The notes under the pieces are model-generated. The model was not told the DNA's origin. It saw nothing but the letters and a program-made list of their open reading frames with translations, and did not search any database. The translations under genes and the position numbers were made by a program. From Siphonodentalium dalli (Eukaryota; Mollusca; Scaphopoda; Gadilida; Siphonodentaliidae): a stretch of DNA of 64,000 nt. The stretch spans positions 80,318,705 to 80,382,704 of the forward strand of contig CP136067.1 of assembly GCA_032622095.1 (NCBI GenBank), in the 5' to 3' direction. The stretch's first letter is position 1; every line of letters begins with the position of its first letter. Shown here piece after piece: positions 14,113 to 24,905 of this stretch.

Positions 14113-14525
14113 TGTATGTCGATATGCTCAGTCGATTGGTGCCCCACCCCCTGTATGTCGATATACCCAGTCGATTTGTGGTCCCTCCCTGTATGTCGAT
14201 ATGCCCAGTCAATTGGTGGTCCCTCCCTGTATGTCGATATGCCCAGTCGATTGGTGGTCCCTCCCTGTATGTCGATATACCCAGTCGATTGGTGGTCCCT
14301 CCCTGTATGTCGATATGCCCAGTCGATTGGTGGTACCTCCCTGTATGTCGATATGCCCAGTCGATTGGTGGTCCCTCCCTGTATGTCGATATACCCAGTC
14401 GATTGGTGGTCCCTCCATGTCTGTCGATATACCCAATCGATGGGTGGTCCCTCCCTGTATGTCGATATGCCCAGTCGATTGGTGGCCCCTCCCTGTATAT
14501 CGATATGCCCAGTCGATTGAAGGTC
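14113..14525. repeat. Minisatellite, 38-bp unit, about 11 copies
   Basis: Direct repeats of TGTATGTCGATATGCCCAGT plus CGATTGGTGGTCCCTCCC give a 38-bp period. Because 38 is not divisible by three and the unit lacks stops, long open frames run through it in several frames on both strands (up to 234 aa on minus). They are repeat by-products. The unit ends resemble a dispersed phrase CTGCTGAACTG...GTCGGT just upstream (14050-14110) and at 16490-16690. Confidence 0.9.
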
Positions 14526-14693
14526 AATGCAGATCGTCGTTATAACTGAGAATACTCCTCCATAACCATGGCATTCTACGTCATTAAAAGTATATTTTAA
14601 CCTAAATCTGGCATCACAAATTATTACTTCCTGTTTCAATTGACCCGAGATTAGATAACAGATGCCAGATGCCATACATCCCCACATAATAAC

Positions 14694-14900
14694 ATTCACG
14701 CATCCGCTGAGCGGACAGGTTTTCGGTCCGGGAGCGAAAAGTTGTGCGCGCGCGCAGATGCGCGAGTTTCGCGGACGGTTTGTGAAAGCTCCAGTGATAA
14801 CATTGGAGACCGAAGCCGTCCGTTAAACAGTGTGCACACGGGTGCGTTAAGCGGATGCGTGAAGCGGAGGTATGTGAAAGCAGCTTTAAAACTGTGTTTG
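14694..14900. repeat. GC-rich foldback/MITE-like element
   Basis: TTCACGCATCCGCT at 14694 is repeated inverted as AGCGGATGCGTGAA at about 14850. The ~155 bp between is unusually GC-rich for the region (GCGCGCGCGCAGATGCGCGAG). On the right the repeat extends into GGTATGTGAAAGCAGC, so the left end may be truncated. No coding content is supported. Confidence 0.6.
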
Positions 14901-15464
14901 AAGAATCTACTGAGTTGCACCAAACGCACTGCTTGACCTGGCTTAACGGGAATTTTAGTTTAAACATATCTATATATTTGTCTAATTTGATTACATTTAG
15001 TAAATGACACATACAATTTGTATTCCGACAATGGGATTAGAGGACAAGTGCTGTCCCAATTATGAGTACCTCCACTCCCGTTTGTTATTGTAATGAAAAA
15101 TATATAAAGAACAAAACGGCAAAGCAATATGACTAACAAAAGAAAGTTGAACATATATAGTATACAGGTATATATATGTATCACCGGTCGTCCCCCACCC
15201 GAGTCAATCTTGGGTTTGTATATGTATTAGTTGAAAGTTGTGTTTGTTTAAGCATTTGCTGGCTCATACATTTATTTGCAAGAGTTAGTCAAAAGAACAT
15301 TGTTTTGTCTCACGGATGAATGAATGTACAGCTAAGAAATTGTTTTCGTTGTCGCAATCGCGTAGAGCAGCCTGAGCAGGGTCTCCAAAAAGCTTAATAT
15401 TTAGTGAGTAAATAATTTATTTAATAGGCGAATTATTGGGATTGAATGTATATGTAACAATCAA
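14901..15464. other. Anonymous AT-rich DNA
   Basis: No supported feature; short open frames and AT-rich simple sequence only. Confidence 0.5.
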
Positions 15465-16488
15465 AGAAAAATGGAAGGCATTTTCTTCTCCGTTTCCACA
15501 TATGCAGCCTTTGGAATTTGCAATGTTATTTGGAACCTTAACTGATATCAGGTTACTACATTCAGTCCGCTTTCCGGCAGAGTAATATTTGGTGGTTTGG
15601 GCGTTTGAGGTTTAAGTGTGTTTAGACAACGTTGAAGGGGAAGATATCGAGTCTCAATTTGGGTTGCATTCCAGTTTTTCACACACATGTATGGGCATGC
15701 ATGTTGACTCCATTTTGTTTGTATTGGGTTTTAAATGTATAAAGTTTGATGATAATCTATTATCGGGTCGCTTTTGTCTGAACATTTTGGGGGAAGTAAG
15801 TCAACTAGATATATGGGCACTTTGTGATTGATACTGCTATAAAAAGTGTGAGTCTCTTTATCTGTCTTCTTTCTGAGAGTGTTTCCCAACCCATTTCGGT
15901 TAGTAGTCGTTTACAGCGCAAAGATCTCGTACAGTCACTTATTATGCACGTGGCTTCATATTCTACATCATCTAATTGTTTGAGTAACTTCTCTGGTGCT
16001 CCTGCTCAGACACTACTCGCATATTCCATCAATGGGCGTACATGTGACATACAGAGGATTTCAAGAGTTTTGCGGTTCAAAAGATACTGGAGTCTTCGTA
16101 GTTGGGATAATTTACCATAAGCTCTGGTGCATAAATGTTCTAGATAACTGCCCCATGTTAAAGCGTCATCTATATCCATGCCTAGATGCTTGAGCTGTTT
16201 AGAATAATCAAGTGTCATTCCATACAAAATTATGTGCGGTCTCTCAGGGCTTTTATAACTTGTGAAAAATGGTAATTTTGTCTTACAATTAATAAATTTA
16301 ATTTTAATATGTCCGTCCACTTTCTTATTTTGTTCATGTCATTATTTACACTATATTCAAGGCATTGTATGTCCGTATCTGATTTTATAAGGCATGTATC
16401 ATCAGCGTATAGTCTGACATGTAACTCCATGTTGTCAGCAATATCGATTATATAGATTAAAAGTAGCAGAGGGCTGGCACGGGAGTTT
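15465..16488 (-). pseudogene. Decayed non-LTR retrotransposon reverse transcriptase (3' half)
   Basis: Read on the minus strand from about 16487, the translation begins LLLIYIIDIADN and then RLYADDT, the catalytic YADD box of reverse transcriptase. A 104-aa open segment (16320-16006) follows with the RT thumb-like phrases KHLGMDIDDALTW, RAYGKLSQLRRLQYLLNRKT and HVRPLMEYAS. A stop (TGA where W is expected) follows. Reading resumes with LLKQLDDVEYEA and TLSERRQIKRLTLF, and in another frame YYSAGKRTE and then a CICG...ENAFHF zinc motif typical of CR1/Jockey-like ORF2 C-termini. Several frameshifts and stops make it dead. The 5' side is cut abruptly at about 16488, so it is 5'-truncated or interrupted. 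Confidence 0.85.
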
Positions 16489-16720
16489 TAACTGCTGAAC
16501 AGACATGGCGGTCGGTAAAATGGATTCCGCTTCCTGTATTTGGTTATACCCCATCGATTACAATTCATTTGCCCACCATATAACCTAATATTTCGTTATG
16601 ATTGAGTTAAATTGTTCCGGGGAATCTGCTGAACTTTCTGAACAGGCATGGTGGTTAGTCAAATGGTGTTCCCTCCCTGTATTGGGATATAACCCATACA
16701 TCACCTGTCATTTACACTAC
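16489..16720. repeat. Dispersed repeat containing CTGCTGAACAGACATGG
   Basis: Two related blocks, CTGCTGAACAGACATGGCGG (16491) and CTGAACAGGCATGGTGG (16633), are each followed by a TATTTGGTTATA/TATTGGGATATA phrase. They also resemble 14040-14110 beside the 38-bp minisatellite. Function is unknown. Confidence 0.5.
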
Positions 16721-17589
16721 CGATACAACCGACTCTTTTCGTCATAAATGAATTAAACTGAGTTCGCGAAATATTCTGATCGGCATTTAGTATATAACCT
16801 GGCCATCAGCAGCTGATTCAACATTGCAGGTACATCGACAATAAGGTTCTGATTTAATGGCTTAATTATATCGGAATGACCAATAGTTTAAAAGCTATCT
16901 TGCTTTCCACTGTAGCGTCGGATTCCCAATACTTGATATTATATCAAACTCACTCTAAAATTAGTTGCCACATCTGTTCTCCGTCGATCATATTTACGTA
17001 TTTATACAAGGATCATATTTTTGTTTGTTTGTTGGACTGAACCACCAGTTTGATAAATGCCCATGTCTGGCCATTATGTCTCGGTATACCGCTATTGAGA
17101 GTGTTGTTCGGAATTAAGTCTAATTTAAGATTTCCGCGATTTCAAGCCGGCATTCTTAGAAAAAATCATCACCAGTTCCAATGATATAACACAATGGGAT
17201 CACAAAAGCCTATATCATTATACTTTTCTGGCTCTTTCCCAGTAGAAACATTCTCCTTGTATGTGGCAAGGATAGAAAATGTTGTATATATGCTTGTGTC
17301 TGTATTGCTCTTACGAACCCATTCTATGAAACCCATACTATAATATATTAGACATGGTGTAAACATTTAGTACATGAATATACCAATTCATTACCTGTCT
17401 CCGACAACTCCACGACGGGACGCGACTCGAGTAATGCAAGCATAATATTGCTTGCTTTGTCGCACCATTTTATATTATGTCCACCGATGATAAGGTCACT
17501 TGTGGTGACGGCATATATAAGCCATATAGGCTTACAGCCGAATCCACTCCCATACACAAGGAACATGGTAACATGAATTACCAATATTT
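16721..17589. other. Anonymous DNA, no supported feature
   Basis: Only short open frames on the minus strand are seen (60-80 aa), with no recognisable domain. Confidence 0.45.
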
Positions 17590-17700
17590 AAGAAATAAAT
17601 ACACGGTGTAGAGGTGTGTATGGTCAAGTTGTACCACAAAAATCTGTTTTTTGTGGTACAACTTGACCATACACACCGATACACCGTGTATTTATTTCTT
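17590..17700. repeat. Near-perfect palindrome, 111 bp
   Basis: AAGAAATAAATACACGGTGTA...GGTCAAGTTGTACCAC is followed, across a ~6-bp turn (TCTGTT), by its inverse, GTGGTACAACTTGACC...TACACCGTGTATTTATTTCTT. The arms are about 50 bp with few mismatches. It is probably a recent foldback MITE. A short related hairpin, GTGGTACAATT...AATTGTACCAC, lies at 18430-18462. Confidence 0.9.
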
Positions 17701-18924
17701 TTGTAATACGACTGAAAGTTTATGGTCACAATTCGACTGAATAGTCAACGAAATACTGCGCTTTTTCGGTCTCAGGTGAGAAATCATTTCGTGGTGTAAT
17801 TCGTATTGGGCGTACTCGATTCTTTGCATGGAGTACTCTAGTAATTTGTTTGCGTAAATAATCGTTGTGATTGGCTAAAAAACGATGTGTTTTCAGCGGC
17901 GCCCGTGCCTTTCATTTAAATTGTACAGGAAATACGATTGCTGTCATTTCTGTGTTGAACGTTGTTGGGACAACATGAATATTATCATCGACTATGGACC
18001 ATTTTCCTTACACAAAGCGATCTAAATGAACTAGTTTACTAAACTAATCTTATTCCCCTTCTGTACTGGTGATCGAACAAGCGCTTTCATTTTCAACTTG
18101 ATTCCGAAATATCGAATATGATCGAGATTCGAATCGACGAATGCACAGCCCGGCCCCATGGATTTAGTTTGTCATTTAATATACTTATTAAGTAACTTTC
18201 TTTGGTCGTAACGTATATCAGTATATAATAACATCATTTGGACCATATTCATTGGCAACCAAACTGGTTTCAAGCGAAAAATCGCTAGAAAATTCGCAAG
18301 ATTGTCAAGATGTAGCAAAATAATTCAAAGGGTTACGGGTGCGGGTGTACTCCGTTGATGCCCCGTTTGCGCGGAGTTAGAAAAGACGGGAAAAGTCGCG
18401 TGCGGCGATATGAATAAACCGATTTTTTTCGTGGTACAATTGGAAAAAGTAGAATTGTACCACAAAACTGGAACGAGATAGCCATGGTAACTCGGGCCAC
18501 TGGCCAATCAGGACATGGCTTTTAAGCATAGTTAGGCAGGGTCGTATTACAAATTATATTGTATCAAATTATTATTTGGAATAAATATTATTAAACCAAG
18601 GATAGAAAATTACACCGTCATCTTAGTTTAACCCGAATTTCTCAAATTCCCCAAGCTGCCAGTGGTGAATTCTTCAGACGGATACCCCAGATCACCGGAT
18701 CCACAAAGAAAACACTTTAGGCATGAGGATCCACGGGAAATGTCTTGCCGTTACAAAAGATCGAACGCGCTTTGCTCTTTGTAAACTCGGCTGGTTAAAG
18801 AGACTCAAACTGTTCACTGCGGTATGTTTGTAGGTTTATTGATATATATTTTACCAGTTCAACAGTTCAAATCGTATTAACCCGTTCTTTAATAATACTC
18901 GGAATACTGAATACTAATCGACGA
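17701..18924. other. Anonymous DNA with one small hairpin
   Basis: No gene is recognised. The only structure noted is the GTGGTACAATT/AATTGTACCAC hairpin at 18430-18462, which shares its core with the palindrome at 17590-17700. Confidence 0.45.
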
Positions 18925-19149
18925 GAAGTTATAGGAAAGTTCAGATAATAGGTTCAACTATAATGGCCATGTTGAACTTATTATCTGTGGATTCCCAATT
19001 AATGAATATAACGTTCTCTGCACTTGTATTATCTGTAAACAGTGTATGTCGTCTGCGTCTAATTACTGAACATCCCTTCATACGAAAAATAGACGTATAA
19101 GCTTTTATAACTGATGGAAGGTTCAATTTAGTAATGAAATGGTTAACGG
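18925..19149. repeat. Dispersed repeat family F1, copy b
   Basis: It starts with a hairpin (CAGATAATAGGTTCAAC...GTTGAACTTATTATCTG) and continues with GTATTATCTGTAAACAG, TGTCGTCTGCG and CTGAACATCCCTTCATACG, the order seen in the copies at 27690-27900 and 20735-20895. Confidence 0.65.
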
Positions 19150-19549
19150 TTAACCCTTTACCCAACAGAACGGCCCTGTGCCAATGCATTCTCTTATATA
19201 TGCGAGTCGACCATAGGTCGCCTCGCATATATAAGAGAATGCATTGGCTTAACACATTAAAAATTATAAAATTGTTAAAGAATGTAAGAAAAAATGGTAA
19301 AAAGTGTTAAAAAAAGATTTTGTTTAGGCCAATGCATTCTCTTATATATGCGAGGCGACCTATGGTCGACTCGCATATATAAGAGAATGCATTGGCACAG
19401 GGCATAACTGTAACTATCACAATGTGGTCAAGGAGCCGGTTCCAATGATATCCATATTTGTATGGTTCTATTGAGACAGACCGAAGATATTTTAGGCTGT
19501 TGAAGCTTTATTTGGCCGGTTTTGGCCGGTTTGTTGGGTTAACGGTTAA
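19150..19549. mobile_element. piggyBac-type MITE with twin hairpins, copy 1
   Basis: The element is flanked by TTAA (19150-19153 and 19546-19549) with a left terminus CCCTTTACCCAACA. Inside are two ~70-bp palindromes (about 19171-19247 and 19331-19397), each with arms CCAATGCATTCTCTTATATA and a CGACCATAGGTCG-type centre, inverted with respect to one another. TTAA duplication and CCC termini fit piggyBac-type MITEs. The right end here reads GTTGGGTTAACGG and differs from copy 2. The frame shared with copy 2 is a by-product. Confidence 0.75.
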
Positions 19550-20253
19550 TACAATACAGGGAATATACATCGATTACGCGCGTAACTACACATAATAATC
19601 TCTTACATAACATAATCGTCAGAATGTCACATATCTCCATAACGAAATAGATGAATGGCATGTTAATCAGCTAAGGGACTTCTTCATAATAAAACACACA
19701 TTAAACTGAAATGCCTATAACATATTAATGGTCTTATATATAACGATACAACTGAATCAGCATTTCATTCGACTGTATAATATAACACAGTCTGGGCTAT
19801 AGACGAGACCGGCATATTATCATTCACATTACGTACAGGCCCGTAACTTTCCCAAATTGTTGGGGGTGTGATGTATCCTTCCCGACGTCACCTCCAAATC
19901 GATACCTGAGCTGTGGATATTCTGGTGGAAGGCCCCCCCCCCATTTCGAGTCTAGACCAAATTGGCCGAGAGGGCAGGGTAGAAAATAAATCGTTTTGAT
20001 ATAAATCAGGCCATGAAAATGTCACCTATAAGGGTCACCTGTAGCAGATCGAATTTCCGATTCTGTCCTCGCTAAGTTTTGTTTTGTTTTGGTAAATCAC
20101 TATTTGGCTCACACAAGTCGAGCATTTCCCACGAATGCATAATATAATAAAAGTAATATAATGCGGATTATTTCATTTTGCACTGTGCGAGTTAGTCCAT
20201 GCAACTGATAACATGATTTCGAAGAACCTCAATCGATGTTTAAATGCCTAAAT
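19550..20253. other. Anonymous DNA, no supported feature
   Basis: No gene or structured repeat is recognised; a poly-C run sits near 19936. Confidence 0.45.
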
Positions 20254-20725
20254 GTTAGGTACTCCAGAGTACCTTGGCAGTGGACATGTACTCCAGAGTA
20301 CCTAGACAGGTACACAGAGTAACTGGATAGGTACACCAGAGTACCTAAACCGGAGTGTTTAAATGTTAGGTACTTCAGAGTACCTAAATTTTAGCTAATT
20401 TGAGGTAATCCTGAGTACCTAAAGTTTAGTTCTAAAGTTGTAGGTACAAATAGATTACCTGGATAAGTACCCCAGAGTACCTAAACCGGAGTACCTAACT
20501 TTCAGGACTCCATGGTACCAAATAGAGTACCTGTATAGGTACTCCAGAGTACTAAACCGGATTACCTAAAATTGAGGTACTCCAGAGTAACTACATTTTA
20601 GGTACTCCAGAGTACCGTACCAAAATTTTAGGTACTCCAGAGTACCAATAGTTTGGTACTCCCCTAGTTTGGTACTCCCCACGGGACAAGTATAGTACCT
20701 ACGTAGGTACTCCAGAGTACCTGTT
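20254..20725. repeat. Irregular array of a palindromic 16-mer
   Basis: Many copies and half copies of GGTACTCCAGAGTACC, itself a near-palindrome, are spaced irregularly and linked by TAAA/TTTTAG-type spacers or by variants such as GGTACAxxAGAGTACC. The spacing is not a fixed tandem period, unlike ordinary minisatellites. There is no coding content. Confidence 0.85.
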
Positions 20726-20734
20726 GTTTTAAGA

Positions 20735-20895
20735 GTGAAATTGTATTATCTGCTCTTCTGTGTGTCGTCTGATTATATGTTCTGGATATCCCTCCAGATG
20801 AATGATATACCATTCCAATGAATATTTTTTTAACTGAATGGGAAAATCCATTTACTAAAGAAATGGTTAATGTGTCAAGTGAAGCGCAAACAAAT
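20735..20895. repeat. Dispersed repeat family F1, copy c
   Basis: GTATTATCTGCTC, TGTCGTCTGATTATATG, ATCCCTCCAGATGAATGAT, CCATTCCAATGAAT and ACTAAAGAAATGGTTAA occur in the same order as the other copies. The hairpin half of the repeat is missing here. Confidence 0.65.
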
Positions 20896-21257
20896 TCCCC
20901 GAACAGTCGGCCAAACCGAAAAGCCATCTACATGTATATGAGCCTTTATGAGTTTATTGTCCAAATGAATTATGGACCGTAAAGTAAAGTAACAACATGT
21001 AATACAGTATCAGTTGGCTGTACGTTTTATGTGATGCGTGCACAAGCTTGATAATGTAATCTCCAATTGAATGAAGCACCGAGAAGGTATTAGTTCGAAA
21101 GCTCTGCTTAACCTGCAGGCTTCACGGTAAAAAAAAATAATGCTAAATGTAATAACAATGGAATTGGTTTCAGTTAATCGTTTTCACGTTTTAGACTAGT
21201 CGAAAATCTACGGGATACTAAAGATATCCCGTCGAAATATCCCCCATACCTGTAATG
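20896..21257. other. Anonymous DNA, no supported feature
   Basis: Nothing recognisable lies between the F1 repeat and the foldback element. Confidence 0.45.
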
Positions 21258-23011
21258 GGAGCTTTTGATTCATGTCCGGGAAGGAAGAATATGACGCAAG
21301 ACACGACCAAACCGCGATGTTCCCCGGGCAATACATGTACATGTACTAATGCATCACTCTGACATACCTTTCACCTTCCTTTTCCAAAAAAATAGACATG
21401 TATCGAGCATTTTTGGCGAGCAAGTGAACATTTTTCAAACATTCGGGTGTGTTCTATCGGACTTCCGGTAACACCGCGCTCGGTATCGTGGGCAAATATG
21501 TTCTGTCAATGACAATGTAGCGCGAAACTATTTAGATGTCTCATTAATTTATACGTTCAGTTTCTCGTCTAATAACTTTGTTTATCTTATTTTTTTCACC
21601 GGGATTCAACGTACTATGAAAACCACAGTGATCTCTTGGACGTAAAAGATACAGAAACAGAACAGAAACATTCCTGATCTCTTGGACGTAAAGATACAGA
21701 AATAGAACAGAAACATGCCTATATATACAGATTAAATTAAATAAACATACGTACCCGTTTTCAATCGTCGCACTCCCTCAGGAAGCGCCCTCCAGTTTCT
21801 CATCTAATAACATTATAAATACAGGGATTTTCCACCCTGTTTTAGGGAATGGATCCTGGGTCTTACACTTGGTAATGTCTATGCCCGATAACGATTATAG
21901 TATGGAGAGCTGTCAGTGTGAAGATAGTGTAATCAAACACTTTGATGTATATTATATTTGAACCAAAAAACATCAAAACAATATAAATACATATGACAAA
22001 CGAGTATTCTCCACGTAATTGACATTGCTAAAATAACCAAGGGACATCTGGCGACATAATCGTTTCTGTGGCGTCACGTTCCCTATAGGGCCTACATGTT
22101 CTCATGTTTTTGCATGCATCTATACATTGCACCTATATGCTATAGTACTATATCACTTGACACTATAGTAACACTGTTCCGCCAACAAATTGGGAGTTTA
22201 AACAAAAACAGGTTTGGGAGTGCATCGACAGGATCTTTGGTCCCTGATTTTTTCTCCACCAATTCTGGTTGTAGACGCACTGGTCCAGGTGCTACCACAG
22301 CCGAGTAACTTTATATACTATAATCGTTATCGGCCATAGACATTACCAAGTGTAAACCTCTATGACACAATTTCTTTCCCAATGGTAAAGACCCAGGACC
22401 CATTCCATAAAACAGGGTGGAAAATCCCGTTATTTATAATGTTATTAGACGAGAAACTAGAGAGCGCATCGTGAGGGAGCACGACAGGGCGCTTCCTGAG
22501 GGAGTGCGACGATTGAAAACGGGTACGTATGTTTATTTTATTTTATTTGTATATATAGGCATGTTTCTGTTCTATTTCTGTATCTTTACGTCCAAGAGAT
22601 CAGGCATGTTTCTGTTCTATTTATGTATCTTTTACGTCCAAGAGATCACTGTGGTGTTCATAGTACGTTGAATCCCGGTAAAAAAATAAGATAAACAAAG
22701 TTATTAGACGAGAAACTGAACGAACAAATTAATGAGACATCTAAATAGTTTCGCGCTACATTGTCATTGACAGAACTTATTTGCCCACGATACCGAGCGC
22801 GGTGTTACCGGAAGTCCGATCCAACACACCCGAATGTTTGAAAAATGTTCGCTTGCTCACCAAAAATGCTCGATAAATGTTTCTTTTTTGGAAAAGGAAG
22901 GTGAAAGGTATGTCAGGGTGACGCATTAGTATATGTGTTGCCCGGGGAACATCGCGGTTAGGTCGTGTCTTGCGTCATATTCTTCCTTTCCGGACTTGAA
23001 TCAAAAGCTCC
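21258..23011. mobile_element. Large foldback (inverted-repeat) element, 1.75 kb
   Basis: Arms of about 650-690 bp (21258-21905 and about 22318-23011) are inverted copies of each other, with the outer terminus GGAGCTTTTGATTCA and a ~410-bp single-copy centre. Both arms carry the same internal ~45-bp duplication (GATCTCTTGGACGTAAAAG twice), so the duplication predates the inversion. Arm divergence is several percent, with indels. A 70-aa frame in the centre (22096-22308) is not recognisable. The transposon class is uncertain. Confidence 0.85.
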
Positions 23012-23735
23012 GTTGTCAGTGGTGGGGAAAGTTGGACTATACATTTCAATGTATAGTCAATTTTGGACTATGTTTAGACATGCAATATATCATCATAATT
23101 TATTGCGGAACATTTCTTGCGACTTTTGGTTCCAATATTAATTGATTATACATTTGTAAGTGTATATGTACAAAGAGTGCATGCTAATGATCAGTCATAT
23201 TCATACTTCTTTTTGTAGAAGAGTGAGTCAATCGTTGTTTTGAAAATCGTCCAATGATGTTATTCCATTATCATATCGGGAAGGCTATTTCACGGCATAT
23301 ATATATATACGTTGCGTGAAAAAGTATTTCCCGATATCTTTATTTGAACGTGGCAACTGCACCTTCCAACTGTGCATGCCCTCGTGTTCTCGTGAAGAGT
23401 GCTTTCTGGGAAAAGTCATTTTCGCTGATGTTATACTGATTCCTGTGAATCTTAAATTTCTCAATAATGTCCGTCCTGAACCGACGATATTTAACAGATT
23501 AAAGTTCTAGCTTCACCAATCGTTCTCTGCATGCAAGCCAGGAACACACGAAGACCAGCTAGTGTCACGAAACAAAGTTTCGTTGTGGAATATATATATA
23601 ATATTATTTTTTTTGCGCGGCAACTTCGATAGAAACAGCGGGAGTTACATATATACCGCGTTTCTATATATATGACCAAGTGATTATTTGTGTTTTATGT
23701 CGCTGGTGGGTGTCCTACATAAAAGTTTTAATATA
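23012..23735. other. Anonymous DNA with small palindrome at 23035-23057
   Basis: GGACTATACATTTCAATGTATAGTC forms a short hairpin near 23035. The rest shows no supported gene; a (TA)n tract lies near 23300. Confidence 0.45.
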
Positions 23736-23948
23736 CAGTAATGCTCTAATTAATCGACCTCTTAACCACAGCAGAATTATGGGTAACTTTTCAGGATTTA
23801 GTTGGAAATATGGCTTGTTGCCATTCATTGGAAAGCTCTCGACGAGAGCTTTCCGATGAATGCCAACAAGCCATATTTCCGACTAAATCCTGAAAAGTTA
23901 CCCATAATTATGCTGTGGTTAAGAGGTCGATTAATTAGAGCATTACTG
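23736..23948. mobile_element. Palindromic MITE with TA duplication
   Basis: A 213-bp near-perfect palindrome begins CAGTAATGCTCTAATTAATC and ends with its inverse ...AGCATTACTG. It is flanked by TA on both sides, with its centre at GAAAGCTCTCGACGAGAGCTTTC. TA duplication and CAG termini fit Tc1/mariner/pogo-type MITEs. The subterminal phrase CTTAACCACAGCAGAATTA also occurs next to the minisatellites inside the palindromic element (47340 and 53355). Confidence 0.85.
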
Positions 23949-24657
23949 TACTATCCCTGACCAAATTCCGAAAGCCGAAAATTCCACTTGCACCCACCGA
24001 GGCTGTCACAGTTGTGCTACATTTTTTTTTCAACAGCCCCTAGAGCTTTTGTAGCAAACAATCAACTCGTCTGCTCATATGTGGTCAGAAAACGGTCAAT
24101 CTTGAGTCTATATTTTATTGAAAGGTGGAAGCTATATATTTAACTAATGGTCTAGATAAAACTGGATTTCAAGTAAGTTTTGTTGGGAGATTATAAAATG
24201 AGAAATATCTCGACCAGTCTGATAACTTCGATGGTTGTGTTACTTGTGCCATGCAGGCACAACGCTCTTCGTTTGGTCCTGGGTTGAGGGAATGAGCCAC
24301 CGTAAGGTTGGTCGTGTTTCAAATAACCGAAAAGGAATAATAGGCCAATTGATGACTCCCAGATTTGAACAATATGAAAACATAAAATATATTAGTTATT
24401 TCTCAAAAGGGGATATCTGAAATCGTATTATTTATACATTTCCAGACATAAAACTGAAACGATAATCACAGTGGTCGAATAATGAAGCTCTGCATTAAAC
24501 GTACATCACGGACTATTTATATCATGTTGTGTTTTGCATGTATTTAATCTATATGTATTTAATCATTATGTTACTATATGCCTGTTACTTGCTTGGTGTA
24601 TTGCGATAAATTATTTTATAGCATATATTCTAAGAGCTCACACGACTTTAAACATAC
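23949..24657. other. Probable first intron of the channel gene
   Basis: This lies downstream (minus strand) of the splice-donor candidate at 24657. I searched for a transmembrane exon continuing the protein and did not find one, so the next exon is either further left, diverged, or absent. Confidence 0.35.
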
Positions 24658-24905
24658 CTGCGACCCTTGTACCAGCGCATTCCGACGATGGTGGGGACAC
24701 CGTGCATCGAGGAATGTTTCGCATACTGCTTCAGTAATCCTCCGACGTTATTGTTTTCTTCTTCACTTTCCTTTTCCGGTGTATTTTCAGCCGGTTTGAT
24801 TTTGGTCATTGTCCGATCATTGCCACACTGTCCGCAAATAATCGGCTTCTTTATTTCGTCATCCGTAGAATCATATTTTGCCATGTTTCCAAGAAAAATG
24901 CTCAT
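24658..24905 (-). CDS. Putative first exon of a DEG/ENaC (FaNaC/ASIC-like) sodium channel
   Basis: DEG/ENaC proteins are trimeric, amiloride-sensitive plasma-membrane cation channels gated by protons, peptides or force. This open segment starts at Met 24905 (an alternative Met is eight codons in, at 24884). It has a polar acidic cytosolic tail with a CxxC pair (residues 24-27), then GGLLKQYAKHSSMHGVPTIV (residues 55-74). This matches the family's conserved pre-TM1 segment with the gating His-Gly pair at 68-69. Reading then runs into CAG/GTATGT at 24660-24652, a good splice donor, just before TM1 would begin. That boundary supports an exon rather than a chance frame. TM1, the Cys-rich ectodomain and TM2 are not in view. 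Seen: the motif and the donor. Inferred: gene identity. The 5' boundary is unproven. Confidence 0.65.

Noticed and set aside
13995-14699. 234-aa minus-strand ORF and 152-aa plus-strand ORF
   Set aside because: Both are translations of the 38-bp minisatellite in changing frames on opposite strands.
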